DNA from: Candidatus Cetobacterium colombiensis | GTDB taxonomy: Bacteria; Fusobacteriota; Fusobacteriia; Fusobacteriales; Fusobacteriaceae | Assembly: GCF_033962415.1 (NCBI RefSeq) | Contig: NZ_JAVIKH010000011.1 | Location: 26,645 to 90,644 of the forward strand | Length of the DNA: 64,000 nt | Direction: 5' to 3' | Notes under the pieces: generated by a model | The model's input: only the letters and a program-made list of their open reading frames with translations | Database searches by the model: none | Told to the model about the DNA's origin: nothing | Made by a program: the position numbers and the translations under genes | In this document: one piece after another, positions 18,538-27,019 of the stretch | How the letters are laid out: every line of letters starts with the position of its first letter | Numbering within the stretch: the first letter of the stretch is position 1

Positions 18538-19231
18538 TAAAGTTTTAGAGCTTTCAAAAATTGATAAAGAGTATGGGGAAAAGGTTATTACAAAAGTTCT
18601 TCAAGATATAAATTTAACATTTTACCAAGGGGAATTTATCGCTATTATAGGTCAAAGTGGAAGTGGAAAAAGTACTCTCTTAAATATCATTGGGTCTTTA
18701 GATAAACCAACTCGAGGAGAGATTATCTTTCGAGATAAAAATATTTCAAGTTTTTCAAGTGATGAAATGGCAAAATTTAGGAACGCCTCAATTGGATTTA
18801 TCTTTCAGTTTCACTATCTTTTACCTGAGTTTACTGTTTTAGAAAATGTTTTAATGCCAACTTGGATTCGAACAGGCTATGATACTGAAGAGGAAAAAGA
18901 GCGAGCTTTAGAACTTTTAGAATATGTTGGTTTAAAAGATTATGTAAATAGAAGTTCTAACAATTTATCTGGTGGGCAACAACAAAGAGTTGCTATTGCT
19001 AGAGCTCTTATGAATCGATCTGATATTATCTTAGCTGATGAGCCAACAGGAAACTTGGATTCTGAAAGTAGTAAACAAATTTATAAACTTCTTCGAGAGA
19101 TTAATTTAAAGTTTAAAACTACATTTATAATTGTAACTCATGATCCTAGAATTTCAGATATGTGTGATAGAGTCATTGAGATTATGGATGGAAAAATCAT
19201 AAAAGATGAATACAAAAAAATGGTAGAGTAG
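18530..19231 (+). CDS. ABC exporter ATPase (LolD/MacB-type)
   Basis: 233 residues with GTG start inside the end of the permease gene. Walker A is GQSGSGKST (about 41-49), the signature is NLSGGQQQRVAIARAL, Walker B is IILADEPTGNLD, and VTHD supplies the switch His. The sequence EPTGNLDSES is typical of the LolD/MacB/FtsE group. It powers the FtsX-like permease encoded upstream. Third gene of the adaptor-permease-ATPase operon. Confidence 0.92.
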   Translation: MSNKVLELSKIDKEYGEKVITKVLQDINLTFYQGEFIAIIGQSGSGKSTLLNIIGSLDKPTRGEIIFRDKNISSFSSDEMAKFRNASIGFIFQFHYLLPEFTVLENVLMPTWIRTGYDTEEEKERALELLEYVGLKDYVNRSSNNLSGGQQQRVAIARALMNRSDIILADEPTGNLDSESSKQIYKLLREINLKFKTTFIIVTHDPRISDMCDRVIEIMDGKIIKDEYKKMVE

Positions 19232-19248
19232 TCTACCATTTTTATTTT
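19216..19248. terminator. Terminator after the exporter operon
   Basis: AATGGTAGA / TCTACCATT stem (GTAG loop) with a T run; it overlaps the ATPase stop codon and serves the convergent gene too. Confidence 0.8.
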
Positions 19249-19937
19249 ATAAGATATTTATTTTTGTAATTGTTAAATATTTTATTTACAGTTTTTATCT
19301 CTTTTGAAGTATAACCAAAGTTTACAAATTTATCTATTACCTCTTCAGTTATTTCATCCATATAAAGAATTGATTGTTCTGTTAAAATATTAACAGTTTT
19401 TCTATATTTTTTAAAGATTCTAGTGACCCTTTCCCCTTTCATTAAATTTGTTTTTACATTCCAGCTCATAATATCATTTAAAAAATTTTTATATCTTTTA
19501 ATAACTTCGTTACTTAATTTTTCATCCTCTATTAAATTTTTAATTATATTTTCATTTAAAGATTGGATATATAAAATTCCACATGCTTTTAACTCTTTTA
19601 CAACTTCTGCAAATCTAAACTCTGGTAAAAACTTCTCTATTTTTACTAAGTATTGATTTTCAATAGAACTTAAAAGTAATATGTTTTCTATTTTTTCTAT
19701 ATCCTTTTTTAATTCTATATTCTCTTTTTGATATCTTTTAAGCTCTTCTTCCATTTTTCCCCAATTGTAAGTATTTTTTTCAGCTGTTTCTTTTGTTATA
19801 AACAGATCGTTTTTACACTTTAAAAAGCCATCTTTTTTCAAAATCTCTATAGATAATTTTTTTATTTCATTTTGCAAAATTTTCTGGTTTCTTTCAGCTG
19901 CAATAAACTTTTTACTTTTAAAAAGTCCTCCAATCAT
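19242..19937 (-). CDS. Unrecognised coiled-coil protein
   Basis: 231 residues from the ATG at 19935-19937 behind GGGAGGGG; the ATG five codons upstream lies before that RBS. Residues about 10-95 are charged helix with heptad character (QKILQNEIKKLSIEILKK, KMEEELKRYQKENIELKKDIEKI). The C-terminal part is helical, with short repeated patterns of the type 'EVIDKFVNFGYTSKEI'. No signal peptide or membrane span. A ~100-nt transcript with its own promoter and terminator lies upstream on the same strand and could be its leader. Function unknown. Confidence 0.5.
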   Translation of the reverse strand: MIGGLFKSKKFIAAERNQKILQNEIKKLSIEILKKDGFLKCKNDLFITKETAEKNTYNWGKMEEELKRYQKENIELKKDIEKIENILLLSSIENQYLVKIEKFLPEFRFAEVVKELKACGILYIQSLNENIIKNLIEDEKLSNEVIKRYKNFLNDIMSWNVKTNLMKGERVTRIFKKYRKTVNILTEQSILYMDEITEEVIDKFVNFGYTSKEIKTVNKIFNNYKNKYLIK

Positions 19938-20007
19938 ATTAGCCCCTCCCATTCATACTGTTAATACTTACTACTAATTCTTCTTATAATTTCCTCGTTT
20001 CTTTTTA

Positions 20008-20110
20008 ATAAAAAAAAAATAAGCAGGCACTGGGAATGTACCTACTTATTTTCAAATTAGAAAATTTTTCATCAATTTGAGAGAAAACTGATGAGCATTA
20101 AAAGTTCAGT
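20008..20110 (-). ncRNA. Candidate ~100-nt small RNA or attenuated leader
   Basis: Minus-strand transcript inferred from a promoter (20117-20145) and a strong terminator. The terminator stem (20016-20052) has about 13 bp, AATAAGTAGGTAC / GTGCCTGCTTATT, with two U-G pairs that would be C-A mismatches on the other strand, then a ten-T tract. A second small stem CATCA / TGATG lies upstream. No open frame of note. It may stand alone or control the coiled-coil gene 71 bases downstream. No known family recognised. Confidence 0.5.
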
Positions 20111-20116
20111 AATTGA

Positions 20117-20145
20117 ATTATACATTAAAACCCTCATCTTGTCTA
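20117..20145 (-). promoter_or_regulatory. Promoter of the candidate small RNA
   Basis: Minus strand: TAGACA (20140-20145), 17-bp spacer, TATAAT (20117-20122). Confidence 0.55.
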
Positions 20146-20197
20146 ACTTCTATATGATTAACTTATGTTCGTTATTTGATTATTTTTTATATTTTTC

Positions 20198-20226
20198 TTG
20201 GTTTTTGTTTATTTTTATACTATAAT
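20198..20226 (+). promoter_or_regulatory. Promoter of the Cys-rich DUF3109-like gene
   Basis: TTGGTT (20198-20203), 17-bp spacer, TATAAT (20221-20226), divergent from the small-RNA promoter. Confidence 0.6.
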
Positions 20227-20271
20227 GTAAATTAGTATTTAAAAAAAACAATAAAAATTTAGGAGAGTTTA

Positions 20272-21078
20272 ATGAATTATTTTTTACACAAAGATTTTAT
20301 AATTTCTGAAAAAAATAAAATTAGAATAAAATCATATTTTCAAAAAATAAAAACTATTGAAACGACTGTTTTTCTAAAAAATAAAAGCTATAAAGCAATT
20401 ATAGATGTTGAAAGTTTTCTTCATTTAACAAATTTTGATTGTTTTAATTGCTTAACAAATTGTTGCGTACAGTTTCCATATGAATTTAACAGAAAATCTA
20501 GAAAAGTTATTTTAGAAAATTTAAATGATTATGACAAGCTAACTAAAGCTGTATCTATATTAAAAGAGGAAGGTTTAACAGAAAAAGAGATTATTTCATC
20601 TATTAAAAATGATAAAATGCTTATTCCAGAAGAGCATGTTGAAACTACATTTGATAGATGTACATGTTCATGTGTGCATATAGATAGACACCTTTGTGCT
20701 ATACATAAAATCTGTATTGATAATAATTTCTCTCTAGAAGAAATCATCGATACAAAACCTCTTTGGTGTTCAATATATCCATTGGAGATTATTCAAGATG
20801 AGGAACAACTTTACATTTTTGTTCCCACTAAAAAAAATAACTATTTGGCAATGAATGATTCAGATTTTCCATGTATGGATATAGAAAAATCTAAGTCTCC
20901 CTATTTTAGAAGAGAAAATCCCATTGGATTTCAAATAGAAGATTATAAACCTTTTATTATATCTTATTATTCAATCTTAAAATATATCTTAGGAGAACAA
21001 TTTATAGATGATCTTATGAAAGCTTTAAATTTAACTAAAGAAAACTTAGATGATTTTCAATATATTCAGAAAATATAA
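20272..21078 (+). CDS. Cys-rich DUF3109/YkgJ-like protein, probable metal or Fe-S binder
   Basis: 268 residues. Cysteines cluster in CFNCLTNCC (about 59-67), CTCSC (about 130-134) and CAIHK...KPLWCSIYPLEI (about 143-172). The last block matches the DUF3109 pattern in which 'CAI...KP..C..YP' closes a cluster-binding site. Soluble, with no signal peptide. Members of this group are thought to hold zinc or an iron-sulfur cluster, but no reaction is established. It is transcribed alone from a good promoter and ends at a terminator shared with the convergent regulator. Confidence 0.65.
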   Translation: MNYFLHKDFIISEKNKIRIKSYFQKIKTIETTVFLKNKSYKAIIDVESFLHLTNFDCFNCLTNCCVQFPYEFNRKSRKVILENLNDYDKLTKAVSILKEEGLTEKEIISSIKNDKMLIPEEHVETTFDRCTCSCVHIDRHLCAIHKICIDNNFSLEEIIDTKPLWCSIYPLEIIQDEEQLYIFVPTKKNNYLAMNDSDFPCMDIEKSKSPYFRRENPIGFQIEDYKPFIISYYSILKYILGEQFIDDLMKALNLTKENLDDFQYIQKI

Positions 21079-21108
21079 AAAGAGTGACTATCTCAATCAC
21101 TCTTTTTA
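21077..21108. terminator. Bidirectional terminator
   Basis: AAAAAGAGTGA / TCACTCTTTTT stem overlapping the stop codon of the upstream gene. Confidence 0.85.
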
Positions 21109-21122
21109 CATTTTAAAATTTA

Positions 21123-22526
21123 TTAAACTAACTTTAAACTATCCATTGCTTTTCTTAAAGCTCTTTTATCTATCTTTTCTAAAACTTTAATGTAATTAAA
21201 AGTTGAAATTTTTTCCACATTATCATCTTGATACTTCTCATCACTTAATATTAAATCATAATTTTTAATACAATTTGCATAATTAAATTGTAAATGAAAC
21301 GATGGCAATATATCCACATTTATATGAGGAATCTGCTTTTTTAAATTCTCTTTTAAATAAAGATCATTTGGTAAAATAATCTCATTGAAAAGTAATAAAA
21401 CATTATTTATTTTCTTTTTATTGTTTTCAATAATAATTTTTTTTAATATACTTAAAAGAACTACTTTATCATAAAAATACATTTTTAACTCTGTTTCTGA
21501 TAAAGTTTCATCAAGTATTTTTAACAATCTTTTTTCATCAGTTGTAAGTTTAGAAGAATAAACATTTAAAATTTTATTTTCGTATTTAAACAAAGACATA
21601 TAAAGCTTTTTCATCAAAAGTTCTTCAAATCCTTTTTCTATAATATCAATATTTAAATGTTTTTTTAATTGTCTCATAAGTAATTTAGCTTTTTCAATTA
21701 TCTCTTTTTCAAAATAAGTTTCATTGTTTTTTAAATTCAATATAAATAAAAGTATCTGATTCTTATACTCTGGTGAAAACTCTTTTAAAATAATATCTAT
21801 ATTATTTTTTATGCTTTTATATTCCTCTGTTCCTTCATAGATAGTATTAAAAACAAACCCATCAAAAACTTCCACACAAATTTTTAGTGCAAATGAAAAA
21901 GCAATAATAAATTTTGTAGCTGGTACTTCTGAAGATATAAAAACATTATATAACTTTTCCAAAAGTCCATCAATTTTAGCTATTCTGGACTCTTTAAACA
22001 AATCATAGTAAACCATAGGTGGAGTGATTGAAAAGTCTGATTTTACAAATATTTTTATAAGTTTTTTAGAAAATAAATTTTTATCCATTATAGATAATTT
22101 ATCTAATCTTAATCCTTTTCCAGTTTCATATCTATAAGCACTTCCATTTTCATTTAAAATATTTTTTACCACTAAAAAATATCTATTTATAGAACTTCTA
22201 GAAACTTGAAACTCATTTTTTTCAAATTCAAGATTAATAAATCCTTTAAAAATAAATTTTAAATATAAATAATCAATAATATCCTCTGAACTCATAAACT
22301 CTTTGCTATTAAGGACATACGTCCATTGATCTTTTTCTAAATCTAACTTGTATTTTCCGTTTTCCATTTTTATTTCATTTAATTTTAAATCTTTTAACTC
22401 TATATTTAATTGTGATATGTTTTTACCTAAAGTTTTACTATCTACATCTAAATAAAGTGCCAAATCTTTTTGAGAAAAACTTCCATGATACAATAGATTC
22501 AAAATTCCTACATTTGTCGAATTCAA
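21123..22526 (-). CDS. Mga/BglG-like transcriptional regulator, paralogue B
   Basis: 467 residues if translation begins at the TTG at 22524-22526, which is placed after GGAGGTGAT and aligns its N-terminus (NSTNVGILNLLYHG) with that of paralogue A (HSTMINILKTLYST). Tandem helix-turn-helix segments lie near 12-45 and 100-135 (FQVSRSSINRYFLVVKNIL...ETGKGLRL). The C-terminus (IPHINVDILPSFHLQF...YDLILSDEKY) again suggests an EIIB-like fold. Two such paralogues within 8 kb point to local duplication. Regulated genes unknown. Confidence 0.65.
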   Translation of the reverse strand: MNSTNVGILNLLYHGSFSQKDLALYLDVDSKTLGKNISQLNIELKDLKLNEIKMENGKYKLDLEKDQWTYVLNSKEFMSSEDIIDYLYLKFIFKGFINLEFEKNEFQVSRSSINRYFLVVKNILNENGSAYRYETGKGLRLDKLSIMDKNLFSKKLIKIFVKSDFSITPPMVYYDLFKESRIAKIDGLLEKLYNVFISSEVPATKFIIAFSFALKICVEVFDGFVFNTIYEGTEEYKSIKNNIDIILKEFSPEYKNQILLFILNLKNNETYFEKEIIEKAKLLMRQLKKHLNIDIIEKGFEELLMKKLYMSLFKYENKILNVYSSKLTTDEKRLLKILDETLSETELKMYFYDKVVLLSILKKIIIENNKKKINNVLLLFNEIILPNDLYLKENLKKQIPHINVDILPSFHLQFNYANCIKNYDLILSDEKYQDDNVEKISTFNYIKVLEKIDKRALRKAMDSLKLV

Positions 22527-22626
22527 ATGTATCACCTCCAAGTATAAATTTTATCACAATTACTTAAAAAACAATATAAGAAAAATTTAAATCTTTCTCA
22601 CACAAAAACTTCTATATAAGAGTCTT

Positions 22627-25425
22627 TTAATTGAGTGTAAAGTAATTATACAGTTCTAAATCCATATCTTTTTTTAGTTTTAACTCATATTCCACTAAAG
22701 TTTCATCCTTTTTTCCAATTATCTCTTTAGCATTTAAAACCTTTTCCACTTCTCCTAAATAAAAAAAGTTTTCTCCAGATTTTTTCTTTATAAAAGCCTC
22801 TATAGTATACTCATTATTTGCAATCTTTCCCTCTCCTGTTAGAACACCATTTCTACTTAAACATCTATTGCTTTTAGAAAACCAAGTAAATCGTTGCTCA
22901 TCATAAAATACATTATCATATTTTGTAAAAGGTGCTGAATCATCTAAAGTTATAAAAATCATAACTTTTTTCTCTTCTTGAAAAATTGTATACCCACTAA
23001 CTTGATAACCATTATTAAAATCCAAATTCATATACCAAAAAGCCTCTTGTTTTGTATACTCCTTATATTTTATAATGGATTCTTTTTCCTCTTGTTTATA
23101 ATTTTTTTCAACATAACCTAAATTATATTCTATTAAATCATCTATTAGAATTTTAAAATAATTGTTATTTATATAACTACTTTTAAAGCCTGATTTTAAA
23201 CTATAGCTAGAGTCTTCATTTTTTTCTATTATTGGTTCATAACTTTTTATTGTTGATAAACTAGTAAAAATCTCTTTACTTAAATGTTTTAAAGCATTTT
23301 CTATATTTAATTTTTGATCAGTTTCCTCTACTTTTATGCTGTCATTAGAAAGCAGTGTTTTTAAAATTGTCATTTCATGAACTCTTTTACTTGGAGTAAA
23401 AACACTAGATAAAAAAGTTAAATAATTTTTTTCCAATTTAGATAAACTTCCTAAATTTAACTTTGGTCTTAATGTTTTTAATATATCATCGTAATCTTTC
23501 CTAAACTTTAAAATTACACTTGGGTCCATCATACCTCTTTTGAAAAAATCAGTTAACATAGGAACTCTTCCCAATTGTTTTTCTAAAAGATTAAAATCAT
23601 GTTCAATATTTTTTTTAGTAGAAAAATTTGTTTTATTGATATTTTCAAATATCTTTTCTTTTACAATCTTTTCAAATATTACTGTACTTTCCCCAGGAAT
23701 AAGATTTGTTCCGTTTAAAATAAACCTCTTCATAAAGTCTCTATCAAAACTATTGTTTTGTGATATAGCTACAGGAACTAAAAAGTTTTTCTCATAATTT
23801 CCTATAAAATCCAATATAACTACATAATCTTTATTAGAGCTTTTTCTAAGACCTCTTCCCAATTGCTGTATATAAACTATAGAAGATTCTGTAGGTCTTA
23901 GCAAAATAACTTGATTTACACATGGTATATCAACTCCTTCATTAAATATATCTACAGTAATTATATATTCAATTTCTCCACTTTCTAAAGCAGAAATAGT
24001 TTCTTCTCTTTCTGTATCACTACTTTTTCCGCTTAAAGCTTTACTTTTTATGCCTCTCTCATTTAACTTTTCTTCTAAAGCTAGTGCTTCTTCAACTTTT
24101 GAAAGAAATATTAGTCCGTGTAATCTTTCTCCACTATAACCGTAGTATCTGCTTTTTTCCACTATATGATCTACTCTTTCATCTAGTACTAAATCTTTTA
24201 TAGTAGTTTTTTCATCTATCTCTTTGCCATTTATAACAACATCTGCAACTCCAAAATAATGAAAAGGACATAAAAGATTCTCTTTTAAAGCATCGTGTAA
24301 TCGTATTTCATAAGCTATATTGTGATTAAACAAAGCATAAATATCAAAGTCATCGCTTCTTTCTGGTGTTGCTGTCATTCCTAATAAAAACTTTGGTTTA
24401 AAATAATTTAGAATTTTTTGATAACTTTTGGCTCCACTGTGATGTACTTCGTCTACAACTATATAATCAAAATAGTCTTTAGCAAAAATATTTAGATGTT
24501 TATCTTTACTTAAAGTTTGAACCATGGCAAAAATTATATCTTTATCTATTAATATATCTTCACCGTATATCCCCATTGTTTTATTTTTTATTATATTTAA
24601 ATAACTCTCTTTAGACTTTTCAAGTATTGTTTTTCTATGAGCTAAAAATAACACTTTTTTAGGATTAGCATTTTTCACATCAAATGCACTTAGATATGTT
24701 TTTCCAGTTCCTGTAGCACTTATTAATAATCCTTTACTCTCTTTTTGTCTAAGCTCATTTAAAGATTTCAAAGCTTCTATTTGCATTGTATTTGGAGTTA
24801 TTTCTTCATTTTTTTTCATTTTTTCATTTTGAAGTTTTTGAAGTTGTCTTCCTAAATCATAAATCTCTTGATACTCATCTATTGTTTTATAATCTAATCG
24901 AGGTAGTTTATAAAATGTTAAATTAAACTCATTTAAAATATCTTGAGCTATTCCTCCTTTTTCTAAAGAACTTACTTTTAAATTCCATTCAAAATTTACT
25001 GTAAGAGCTGTTTGAGTTAAATTACTGCTTCCTACTATAAGACTCCATACATCTCCTTTTCTAAAAAAATATCCCTTTGCATGAAATTTTTCATTTCTTA
25101 ATATTTTTACTTCTATATTATTATAAGAAAGTAATTTTCTTAAAGCTTTTGGCTGAGTAAAGTTTAAATAATCCCCTGTTAGTATCTTTCCTTTTACTCC
25201 TTTTTCTTCTAAAACTTTCAGTTGCTCTAATATTAAAGCTAATCCACCTTCAGTTATAAAAGCTACAGATATTATAAACTCATCACAGCTTTCAAATTCT
25301 TTTCTTAAATCACTTATTATTTTATTTTTTTTATTTGATAAAAGTTTATGTTGATAATCACCTTTAGATTCTATACTAAAATCGATCGAACTTGTTTTTA
25401 AGCTTTCTATTAAATATTTCTCCAT
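22627..25425 (-). CDS. PLD nuclease-superfamily 2 helicase fusion (DUF3427 type)
   Basis: 932 residues. Residues about 1-190 are a phospholipase-D-like nuclease domain with one HKD-type motif (HAKGYF...GSSNLTQTALTVNFEWN). A DEAD/DEAH helicase core follows: ATGTGKTYLS (motif I, near 237-245), VVDEVHHSGA (II), GMTATPER (III), IFNEGVDIP (V) and QQLGRGLRKS (VI, arginine finger). The C-terminus (EAFWYMNLDFNNGYQVSGYTIF and onward) matches DUF3427. Such fusions are found in defence islands and as repair-like genes. It would translocate on and cut DNA; no partner methylase is adjacent, which argues against classical restriction. Confidence 0.8.
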   Translation of the reverse strand: MEKYLIESLKTSSIDFSIESKGDYQHKLLSNKKNKIISDLRKEFESCDEFIISVAFITEGGLALILEQLKVLEEKGVKGKILTGDYLNFTQPKALRKLLSYNNIEVKILRNEKFHAKGYFFRKGDVWSLIVGSSNLTQTALTVNFEWNLKVSSLEKGGIAQDILNEFNLTFYKLPRLDYKTIDEYQEIYDLGRQLQKLQNEKMKKNEEITPNTMQIEALKSLNELRQKESKGLLISATGTGKTYLSAFDVKNANPKKVLFLAHRKTILEKSKESYLNIIKNKTMGIYGEDILIDKDIIFAMVQTLSKDKHLNIFAKDYFDYIVVDEVHHSGAKSYQKILNYFKPKFLLGMTATPERSDDFDIYALFNHNIAYEIRLHDALKENLLCPFHYFGVADVVINGKEIDEKTTIKDLVLDERVDHIVEKSRYYGYSGERLHGLIFLSKVEEALALEEKLNERGIKSKALSGKSSDTEREETISALESGEIEYIITVDIFNEGVDIPCVNQVILLRPTESSIVYIQQLGRGLRKSSNKDYVVILDFIGNYEKNFLVPVAISQNNSFDRDFMKRFILNGTNLIPGESTVIFEKIVKEKIFENINKTNFSTKKNIEHDFNLLEKQLGRVPMLTDFFKRGMMDPSVILKFRKDYDDILKTLRPKLNLGSLSKLEKNYLTFLSSVFTPSKRVHEMTILKTLLSNDSIKVEETDQKLNIENALKHLSKEIFTSLSTIKSYEPIIEKNEDSSYSLKSGFKSSYINNNYFKILIDDLIEYNLGYVEKNYKQEEKESIIKYKEYTKQEAFWYMNLDFNNGYQVSGYTIFQEEKKVMIFITLDDSAPFTKYDNVFYDEQRFTWFSKSNRCLSRNGVLTGEGKIANNEYTIEAFIKKKSGENFFYLGEVEKVLNAKEIIGKKDETLVEYELKLKKDMDLELYNYFTLN

Positions 25426-25583
25426 TTCTCACCCTTATTTTTCTTTAGTTTTATAGAGTATTATAACATATTTTTCATTTTTTATGTTATACAAAAACAG
25501 TCGTTTTTTAGTTCAGCTTGCAAACACTATTCTTTCATTTTTTAAAAAAGTGTTTATATATCAAAAAATATTTTTCAAATAAA

Positions 25584-25600
25584 AAATTTGGAATGTTTAT
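25584..25600 (+). promoter_or_regulatory. Motif shared by two SigH-like genes
   Basis: AAATTTGGAATGTTTAT, 71 bases before the start codon of paralogue 2; 16 of 17 bases match the motif upstream of paralogue 1. Confidence 0.4.
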
Positions 25601-25670
25601 TTTTTTTTGTTTTTTTGATATTATTACACAGTAAAGAAACAACATCACTAGAAAGTCGGGGGACGAGACC

Positions 25671-26261
25671 ATGATAGAAATTAACGACATTAAACTAGCA
25701 CAACAAGGAGACGAAGAAGCTACAGAAAAGATTTTTCACGAGTATCACAACTCTATTCTTAGAAACAATCGTAAGTTTTTCCTTAAAGGTGCTGAAGCAG
25801 ATGATCTACTTCAAGAAGGTTATATCGGCCTTATGAAAGCGATCAGATCTTATGATGAAACAAAAAATGCATGTTTTAACACTTTTGCAAACCTATGTAT
25901 TAGAAGACAGATTATAACAGCTGTAAAAACACATAGCTCTGCAAAATATCAAAATTTAAACTCTGCAGTTATGGGTGAAGAATATGTTGGATTTGAAGAG
26001 GTTACTAAATACAATGCTCCATCTATAAACTTCTATAACCCAGAAGAAATTGTATTAGGAAAAGAATTAGTTAACCTTTTAGAAGGATTCCTAGTTGAAA
26101 ACTTAAGCGATCTTGAGAAAAAAGTGTTCTACTATTTATGTAAAGAGTATACATATGTTGAAATTGCCAACACATTAGAAGAAACACCTAAAAAAATTGA
26201 CAATACAATTCAAAGAATTAAAAAGAAAATCTTAAACTATTTAGGAACATATGTTGGATAA
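25671..26261 (+). CDS. SigH-like RNA polymerase sigma factor, paralogue 2
   Basis: 196 residues. Region 2 (DLLQEGYIGLMKAIRSYDETKNACFNTFANLCIRRQIITAVK) and region 4 (KVFYYLCKEYTYVEIANTL...KKIDNTIQRIKKKIL) are nearly the same as in the copies at 13868 and 38892, and resemble Bacillus SigH. The start is ATG after GGGGGACGAG. Codon choice looks slightly richer in G and C than in its AT-rich neighbours. It stands alone between the PLD-helicase gene and a terminator. In non-sporulating Fusobacteriota the role of SigH homologues is not settled; competence or stress are possibilities. Confidence 0.87.
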   Translation: MIEINDIKLAQQGDEEATEKIFHEYHNSILRNNRKFFLKGAEADDLLQEGYIGLMKAIRSYDETKNACFNTFANLCIRRQIITAVKTHSSAKYQNLNSAVMGEEYVGFEEVTKYNAPSINFYNPEEIVLGKELVNLLEGFLVENLSDLEKKVFYYLCKEYTYVEIANTLEETPKKIDNTIQRIKKKILNYLGTYVG

Positions 26262-26287
26262 TAGTTTTAAATTTATAAAGTTTTAAT

Positions 26288-26318
26288 AAAAGGTAATCTA
26301 TTGTGATTACCTTTTTTA
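26288..26318 (+). terminator. Terminator after SigH-like paralogue 2
   Basis: AAAAGGTAATC / GATTACCTTTT stem with T run. Confidence 0.85.
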
Positions 26319-26470
26319 TTTATTTTTACAAAGGGATAGTGTATAATTTTTGTAAGTTAAGAATAAATTTTAAGGGTAAAACTTTAAAAATTCTAAAGAG
26401 ATAATTTTAGATTTTGGTAAATTAAAAATTGAAAACATTAAGTTAAAGCTTTATGTAGAAAATTAATTAA

Positions 26471-26504
26471 ATCCTCTCTCTAGTTTTTAGAGAGAGGATT
26501 TTTT
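26471..26504. terminator. Terminator after cysE
   Basis: Twelve-bp stem ATCCTCTCTCTA / TAGAGAGAGGAT, overlapping the cysE stop codon, with A/T runs on both sides. Confidence 0.8.
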
Positions 26505-27010
26505 AAAATTATTCTACCTGAAGTTCCAACAATTGTAGAATTACTAGGTACATTCTTTAACACAACTGTATTAGCTCCAACTTTTACATTATCTCCTAAC
26601 GTTATAGGTCCTAAAATTTTTGCTCCCGCTCCCACAAGAACTTTATTCCCTAAAGTAGGATGTCTTTTTCCAGAATCTTTTCCTGTTCCTCCAAGGGTTA
26701 CACCATGATAAATAATTACATCATCACCAATTTCAGCAGTTTCACCTATAACTACTCCCATTCCATGGTCTATAAAAAAACGTCGCCCTATTTGAGCTCC
26801 TGGATGAATTTCAATTCCTGTAAAAAATCTAGAGGTTTGTGATAGAAATCTAGCTACAAAGAAAAATTTCTTTTTATATAATTTATGAGCCACGCTATGA
26901 AATATTATTGCATGGACAGATGGATACAATAATAATACCTCTAAAAATGATCGAGCTGCAGGATCTAAACTCATTATATTTCTTATATCTTCTTTTAAGT
27001 TATTAAACAC
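26480..27010 (-). CDS. cysE: Serine O-acetyltransferase
   Basis: 176 residues, the short epsilon-type length. It makes O-acetylserine from serine and acetyl-CoA, the first step of cysteine synthesis. The left-handed β-helix hexapeptide repeats are clear ([31 protein letters not shown]), with catalytic DHG and HPTLGN segments and the [24 protein letters not shown] repeats. The N-terminus is shorter than in E. coli CysE, as in Bacillus. It follows cysK by nine bases in one operon. The extreme C-terminus ends in NPLSKN and lacks the usual terminal Ile that docks in CysK. Confidence 0.92.
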   Translation of the reverse strand: MFNNLKEDIRNIMSLDPAARSFLEVLLLYPSVHAIIFHSVAHKLYKKKFFFVARFLSQTSRFFTGIEIHPGAQIGRRFFIDHGMGVVIGETAEIGDDVIIYHGVTLGGTGKDSGKRHPTLGNKVLVGAGAKILGPITLGDNVKVGANTVVLKNVPSNSTIVGTSGRIILKNPLSKN

Positions 27011-27019
27011 TTTTTTCTC

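Noticed and set aside
26380..26466. A 29-codon coding-looking stretch (ends …KLKLYVEN) between the second sigma gene and cysE
   Set aside because: It has no start codon or RBS and is cut by stops upstream. It may be the tail of a lost gene, but it is too short to support.
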